A stretch of DNA of 64,000 nt from JAFAGX01 sp035623255. Its GTDB lineage: Bacteria > Acidobacteriota > Terriglobia > Terriglobales > Acidobacteriaceae. The notes beneath the pieces are model-generated. The model was not told the origin of the DNA. It did not search any database and saw nothing but the letters and a program-made list of their open reading frames with translations. The translations under genes were made by a program, and so were the position numbers. Location of the stretch: positions 8,580-72,579 of the forward strand of contig DASPTU010000096.1 of assembly GCA_035623255.1 (NCBI GenBank), read 5' to 3'. Positions 60,786 through 64,000 of this stretch are shown piece after piece (the first letter of the stretch is position 1; every line of letters begins with the position of its first letter).

Positions 60786-62117
60786 TCACCTCGTTCCCAC
60801 TGATTCCGCCTTCACTGGTCGCTGCAGCCATTTGGTCTTCTCACAATACTGGTAAAGTTCATCGCGGAATTTGGGGTGCGCGATCTCAATCAGCGCCTTG
60901 GCCCGCTCCCGAATGCTCTTGCCGTGCAGGTAGGCCACCCCGTACTCCGTCACTACGTAGCGGATCAATCCTCTGGACGTAACCACCCCCGCCCCTGGAG
61001 AAAGCATCGGCTTGATCCGGGAGACTGTCCCGTTTTTCGCTGTCGACGGCAATGCGATGATCGGCCGACCGCCCTTCGATCGCGAAGCTCCACGCAGAAA
61101 GTCCACTTGTCCGCCAATCCCGCTGTAAAAGTAGGTTCCAATCGAGTCCGAACAGACCTGCCCGGTCAAATCCACTTCCAGCGCCGAGTTGATCGCAATC
61201 ATGTTGTCATTTCGCGCGATGAACAGAGGATCGTTGGTGTACGAAGTGGGATGAAATTCAAAAATCGGATTGTTGTCCACAAAATCGAACATGCGCTTCG
61301 ATCCCAGGACAAAACCCACGATAATTTTGCGTGGCTTGAAATTCTTGCGTGCGCCATTGATCACGCCCGCCTCGATCAGTGGGATCACCCCGTCGGCAAC
61401 CAGTTCGCTGTGCACTCCGAGATCTTTTCGGTCCATCAGAAACGGCAACACCGCGTCCGGAATTCCGCCGATGCCCGTTTGAATGACACAACCGTCTTCA
61501 ATCAGCGTGGCCACATTCCGCGCAATCGCCGTGTGCAGGTCGCTGCTTTCGTGTTTCTGCGCCGTGCAAAGCGGCCTCGAAGACTCAACGAACGCGTCAA
61601 TATCGCTCACATGGATAAAGCTGTCGCCATACGTCCGCGGCATCTGATCATTGAGCTGCGCGATCACATAGTGCGCGCACTTTGCGGCCGTCAATGACGT
61701 GTCCACTCCCACTCCGAAACTGCAAAATCCATGCGAATCAGGCGGCGAAAGTTCCAGCAACGCCACATCAATCGGCATCGCTCCGCTCTCAAAAAGTTCC
61801 TCAATCTCGCTCAGATATATCGGCGTGTAGTCGGCGCGGCCGTCGTTGATGGCTTCGCGCACATTGGGACCGATAAAAACCGCGTTGTGGCGGAAGTGTC
61901 CAGCCATTTCCGGCGCGACGTAAGGAGCGCAGCCCATGGTCATCATGTGCACGATCTCGACGTCATAGACGTACGGACCTCGCCGCATCAGGGCCTCGAC
62001 CAGCGTCTCAGGCTCGGCGCAGCCTGGCTGGATATACACTCGCATGTCCGATTTCACGCATGCCAAGGCCTCATCGGCCGTGCGCAACTTTTTCTTGTAT
62101 TCAATCTCCCACGACAT
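60786..62117 (-). CDS. Acetyl-CoA hydrolase/CoA-transferase family protein (4-hydroxybutyrate CoA-transferase-like)
   Basis: A 443-residue CoA-transferase. VYIQPGCAEPETLVEALMRR (about 26-45) and GIGGIPDAVLPFLMDRKDLG (about 220) are family segments; the probable catalytic glutamate is in NSALEVDLTGQ (near 310), followed by SGIGGQVDFLRGASRSKGGR. It would move CoA between an acyl-CoA and a free acid, or hydrolyse acyl-CoA. Together with the oxidoreductase in the same operon it could release the acid from an acyl-CoA made from a 2-oxoacid, or activate an acid for the reverse reaction. The ATG at 62117 has GAGGAG upstream and is ten bases from the stop of the RsbRD-like gene. Confidence 0.88.
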   Translation of the reverse strand: MSWEIEYKKKLRTADEALACVKSDMRVYIQPGCAEPETLVEALMRRGPYVYDVEIVHMMTMGCAPYVAPEMAGHFRHNAVFIGPNVREAINDGRADYTPIYLSEIEELFESGAMPIDVALLELSPPDSHGFCSFGVGVDTSLTAAKCAHYVIAQLNDQMPRTYGDSFIHVSDIDAFVESSRPLCTAQKHESSDLHTAIARNVATLIEDGCVIQTGIGGIPDAVLPFLMDRKDLGVHSELVADGVIPLIEAGVINGARKNFKPRKIIVGFVLGSKRMFDFVDNNPIFEFHPTSYTNDPLFIARNDNMIAINSALEVDLTGQVCSDSIGTYFYSGIGGQVDFLRGASRSKGGRPIIALPSTAKNGTVSRIKPMLSPGAGVVTSRGLIRYVVTEYGVAYLHGKSIRERAKALIEIAHPKFRDELYQYCEKTKWLQRPVKAESVGTR

Positions 62118-62127
62118 CTCTAACTCC

Positions 62128-62595
62128 TCAGACTGCTTTACTGGCGAGCTGCCGCTGCGCTTCCGCGATCGCGCGCTCATAACCTAACGCGGCGTAGAAA
62201 ATTGCATGATCGAAAAATTGCTCAAGCAGCTGCAGCAGCTCCAATTCTCCAAAAACCTCAACCGGACGATCCAGGGGCGATTCTTTTCGCAAGAACTCCC
62301 ACAGGTTCTCCTTGGTCAAAACAATCGCCATCACGACCTGGCTGAGCGGCACCTGCTGCTCGGCACGACGCGCTCCAATCTCCAGGTAGCGCTTCTCGAT
62401 GTCGAATTCAGTTTTGCCCAGCAGCCAATCCCCGAGATGGCGGTAAATTTCGTAGACCCGTTCTTTCAGCTCCTCGGGAGGAACCTTATTGTAATCACGG
62501 GCATGTTCGGATTCCTGGACGCGCACGAGAAGGTTTGCGGCCAGCGCCTGTGAGTGGGTCTCAATCAGGCGGACCAGTCGGTATAAGAGCATCAT
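62128..62595 (-). CDS. RsbRD N-terminal-domain-like sensor protein
   Basis: A 155-residue helical protein. LVRLIETHSQALAANLLVRV, RVYEIYRHLGDWLLGKTEFD and YLEIGARRAEQQVPLSQVVM resemble the RsbRD/RsbR N-terminal four-helix sensor domain seen in stressosome or histidine-kinase proteins, here without an attached STAS or kinase part. It is the first gene of the oxidoreductase operon and may sense a signal (redox, gas or ligand) relevant to it. ATG at 62595 is the first of two consecutive start codons, with GAGGA about eight bases upstream. A CRP-type palindrome lies about 70 bases before it. Confidence 0.7.
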   Translation of the reverse strand: MMLLYRLVRLIETHSQALAANLLVRVQESEHARDYNKVPPEELKERVYEIYRHLGDWLLGKTEFDIEKRYLEIGARRAEQQVPLSQVVMAIVLTKENLWEFLRKESPLDRPVEVFGELELLQLLEQFFDHAIFYAALGYERAIAEAQRQLASKAV

Positions 62596-62664
62596 GACCG
62601 GGTTCCTCTGCTTCCAGTCTCGTCCCGGGAGGGGGCTGAAGCCGTGATGCGAGCCACAAGAAAT

Positions 62665-62680
62665 TGTGACCGCGATCACA
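62665..62680. promoter_or_regulatory. CRP/FNR-superfamily-type operator
   Basis: TGTGA, six bases, TCACA is a perfect match to the E. coli CRP half-site consensus. It lies about 70 bases before the start of the RsbRD-like gene, in front of the oxidoreductase operon. The actual regulator in this organism is unknown; no CRP-like gene is in the window, and a clear -10/-35 at fixed distance is not seen. Confidence 0.55.
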
Positions 62681-62894
62681 GGGGGAACTTATGCGGTTAT
62701 AAGGATTTCTAATAAACACTATCTTAAGGGTTTAACGACGACGGGTGCACTCATGGGCGGTCAGACCATTGGCGAGAGGGGTAAGCCAATGCAACCCACT
62801 GCCGCCGCTCAGGATGCCCCCTGCCAAACAGCTTCACCGTCTATTCTCAACCTTCGAAAACCGCGAATGGTGTGGGAGCCGGTGTCCAACCTAC

Positions 62895-62920
62895 GCGGAC
62901 AGGAATGTTCACGCTACATT
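62895..62920. repeat. Dispersed repeat element, copy 1
   Basis: GCGGACAGGAATGTTCACGC and the following TACA resemble the element at 63149-63174, differing at a few positions and by one base in length. The copy here has a decayed palindrome. Confidence 0.5.
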
Positions 62921-62934
62921 TGCTGTCGAGCTGC

Positions 62935-62951
62935 GCTCGACTGGACAGCCC
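62935..62951. repeat. Small palindrome GTCGAG-CTGCG-CTCGAC
   Basis: GTCGAG (62935-62940) and CTCGAC (62946-62951) form a perfect 6-bp stem around a five-base loop, in the repeat-rich spacer before ligA. Confidence 0.45.
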
Positions 62952-63148
62952 CTTTGGCTCCACTCAGGGCAGGCTCTGCGGCTGTCCCTACGTGGCCTGT
63001 GAACGATCCCACATTTCGCAAAGGACGCAAAACATGGAGCAGCCCGTGCCTCGCAAGAGAGGCGGGAAAAGCAGGTTCCTCGACACGCCCTCGCCGCTGC
63101 GCGGCTACGGGCGGCTTGGAATGACAAGAATGGGTTAGGGCGAGAATC

Positions 63149-63174
63149 GCGGACAGGGATGTCCGCCGCTACAC
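63149..63174. repeat. Dispersed repeat element, copy 2, with perfect palindrome
   Basis: GCGGACA (63149-63155) and TGTCCGC (63160-63166) are exact reverse complements around GGGA, followed by CGCTACA. It is a near copy of 62895-62920. Elements of this type look like REP sequences. Confidence 0.55.
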
Positions 63175-63191
63175 GATCAATGCCATCCGAA

Positions 63192-63197
63192 TATAAT
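63192..63197 (+). promoter_or_regulatory. -10 box (TATAAT) nine bases before ligA
   Basis: A perfect TATAAT ends nine bases before the ligA ATG, with only pyrimidines (TTTCTTTCC) in between and no Shine-Dalgarno sequence. Same spacing as at 4475 and 9587. Confidence 0.55.
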
Positions 63198-63206
63198 TTT
63201 CTTTCC

Positions 63207-64000
63207 ATGCCAACGGCGGCCAAGGATGTTGAAAAGAAGATCGAGGGGCTGCGGGAGAAGATCCGGCGGCACGAATATCTGTATTACGTGGTGGATGCTC
63301 CCGAGATCAGCGATGCCGAATTCGATCGGCTGATGGGCGAGCTGAAGAAGCTGGAAGCGGAACATCCGGAGCTGATCACCAGCGATTCGCCGACGCAGAG
63401 GGTTGGGGGCAAGCCGCGCGAAGGCTTTGTCAAGGTGCCGCATTCCTCGCCCATGTTGTCGCTGGACAATACCTACAACGTGGACGATCTGCGCAGCTGG
63501 GAGCGGCGGGTGCATGAACTGAGCGGGCGCAAGGACATTGAGTACGTCTGCGAGTTGAAGCTGGATGGCATGTCGCTGGCGGTGCGCTATGAAGACGGCA
63601 AGCTGGTGCGCGGGATTACGCGCGGCGATGGCAGCGTCGGCGAGGATGTAACGGCGAATGTGCGGACGGTGAGGTCGGTGCCGCTGTCAATTGCGAAGGA
63701 AAGATTGAAGGCGGCGGGGATTCCTCGGGATTTTGAAGTGCGCGGGGAAATGCTGATGCCGATCAGCTCGTTCAAGAAGATGAACGAGGAGCGGGAGCGG
63801 CAAGGGCTGTCGCTGTTCGCCAATCCGCGAAACGCGACGGCGGGGACGGTTCGGCAGCTGGAGCCGAGCATCACGGCGCAGCGGCGGCTGGATTACTTTG
63901 CGTACGGGCTGCTGGAGGATGGACGGACGTTTTTCGATCGGCACTGGGAAACTTTGAATGCGCTGGAAGCAGCTGGCTTCAAGGTCAATCCGAGCAGAAA
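63207..64000 (+). CDS. ligA: NAD-dependent DNA ligase LigA, N-terminal part (cut by the window edge)
   Basis: The first 264 codons of DNA ligase A, open at the right edge. The Ia domain that binds NMN covers residues 1-70 (EKKIEGLREKIRRHEYLYYV with the conserved Tyr pair, and SDSPTQRVGG near 52). The adenylation domain follows: HSSPMLSLDNTY, the catalytic lysine in CELKLDGMSLAVRYEDGKLV (about 115-134), TRGDGSVGEDVT, and FEVRGEMLMPISSF. NPRNATAGTVRQLEP is also present. It seals nicks during replication and repair using NAD+. Full length would be about 670 residues. The start at 63207 fits the usual N-terminus and the TATAAT nine bases upstream. Confidence 0.96.
   Translation, partial: MPTAAKDVEKKIEGLREKIRRHEYLYYVVDAPEISDAEFDRLMGELKKLEAEHPELITSDSPTQRVGGKPREGFVKVPHSSPMLSLDNTYNVDDLRSWERRVHELSGRKDIEYVCELKLDGMSLAVRYEDGKLVRGITRGDGSVGEDVTANVRTVRSVPLSIAKERLKAAGIPRDFEVRGEMLMPISSFKKMNEERERQGLSLFANPRNATAGTVRQLEPSITAQRRLDYFAYGLLEDGRTFFDRHWETLNALEAAGFKVNPSR

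Larger units (their letters stand above)
62596..63206. other. Intergenic region with CRP-type site and dispersed repeat elements
   Basis: 610 bases between divergently transcribed genes. The left part holds a CRP-type palindrome (62665-62680) for the operon on the minus strand. From about 62860 to 63180 the sequence is a patchwork of short palindromic repeats of the kind scattered between genes in Acidobacteriota, including two similar 26-base elements. The last bases hold the ligA -10 box. Frames running through it show no recognised protein. Confidence 0.6.

Noticed and set aside
60876..61697. 273-codon plus-strand frame opposite the CoA-transferase gene
   Set aside because: The minus-strand gene has clear family motifs and fits an operon; the antisense product is low in hydrophobic residues and rich in Arg/His, typical of a shadow.
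1..64000. CRISPR arrays, insertion sequences, prophage or complete defence systems
   Set aside because: No regularly spaced direct repeats, transposase, integrase, cas, restriction or toxin-antitoxin motifs were recognised.

Overview
The window reads as a chromosomal segment of a member of the phylum Acidobacteriota (class Terriglobia, Koribacter/Sulfotelmatobacter-like). This is inferred from the protein families present: a VWFA-related acidobacterial protein, a Tat-exported FG-GAP/ASPIC-UnbV/TPR protein, sortilin-type beta-propeller hydrolases, GG-ending MoaD-like and DUF2277 small proteins, and moderately GC-rich coding. I see no rRNA, tRNA, CRISPR array, insertion sequence or phage gene. 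Most long reading frames opposite real genes are shadows of GC-rich coding and were left out.

Layout. 1-4.5 kb: GNAT acetyltransferase and RibBA on the minus strand, a small unknown protein, then an aldehyde dehydrogenase. 4.5-7.6 kb: a bacterial lipase-maturation-factor protein and a phytoene-desaturase-like flavoprotein. 7.7-10.8 kb: OmpH/Skp chaperone with a very good promoter and terminator, a TonB-like protein, alanine racemase. 11-15.5 kb: alpha/beta hydrolase, GNAT, GlyA, glycosyltransferase. 15.5-22.8 kb: M16 peptidase, RlmN, two divergent sensor kinases and a NarL-type regulator. 22.9-24.4 kb: gene debris (MOSC and redoxin fragments), a first Flp pilin and an isochorismatase-like hydrolase. 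24.6-34.3 kb: the 1273-residue FG-GAP/ASPIC/redoxin/TPR protein, a secreted nucleoside-hydrolase-like protein, then an exported 1033-residue orphan, a VWA protein and a second Flp pilin. 34.4-49.4 kb: two DHA2 drug-efflux-type transporters bracketing secreted amidohydrolase, M28 peptidase and sortilin-like protein, followed by ChrA and gamma-glutamyltransferase. 50-53.5 kb: CapD/WbpM-like sugar dehydratase and glycosyltransferase. 53.8-57.7 kb: small cytosolic proteins (DUF2277, MoaD-like, PhnB-like, BNR propeller, DUF1905/YdeI, unknown, HxlR regulator). 57.9-62.6 kb: minus-strand operon for a 2-oxoacid:ferredoxin oxidoreductase with a beta-gamma fusion, a CoA-transferase and an RsbRD-like sensor, behind a perfect CRP-type palindrome. 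The right edge cuts through ligA.

A recurring signal is a -10 box only 6-9 bases before the start codon with no Shine-Dalgarno sequence (ribBA, LMF-like gene, alr, GT4 gene, DHA2 transporter, amidohydrolase, ligA). It suggests that many single genes here are transcribed leaderless, while others carry strong Shine-Dalgarno sites. No complete mobile or defence system is visible. The most unusual candidates are the leaderless pattern, the MoaD-like/BNR group, the exported orphan-VWA-pilin module, and divergent active sites in RibBA and the nucleoside hydrolase. All functions are inferred by reading the sequence without database searches.
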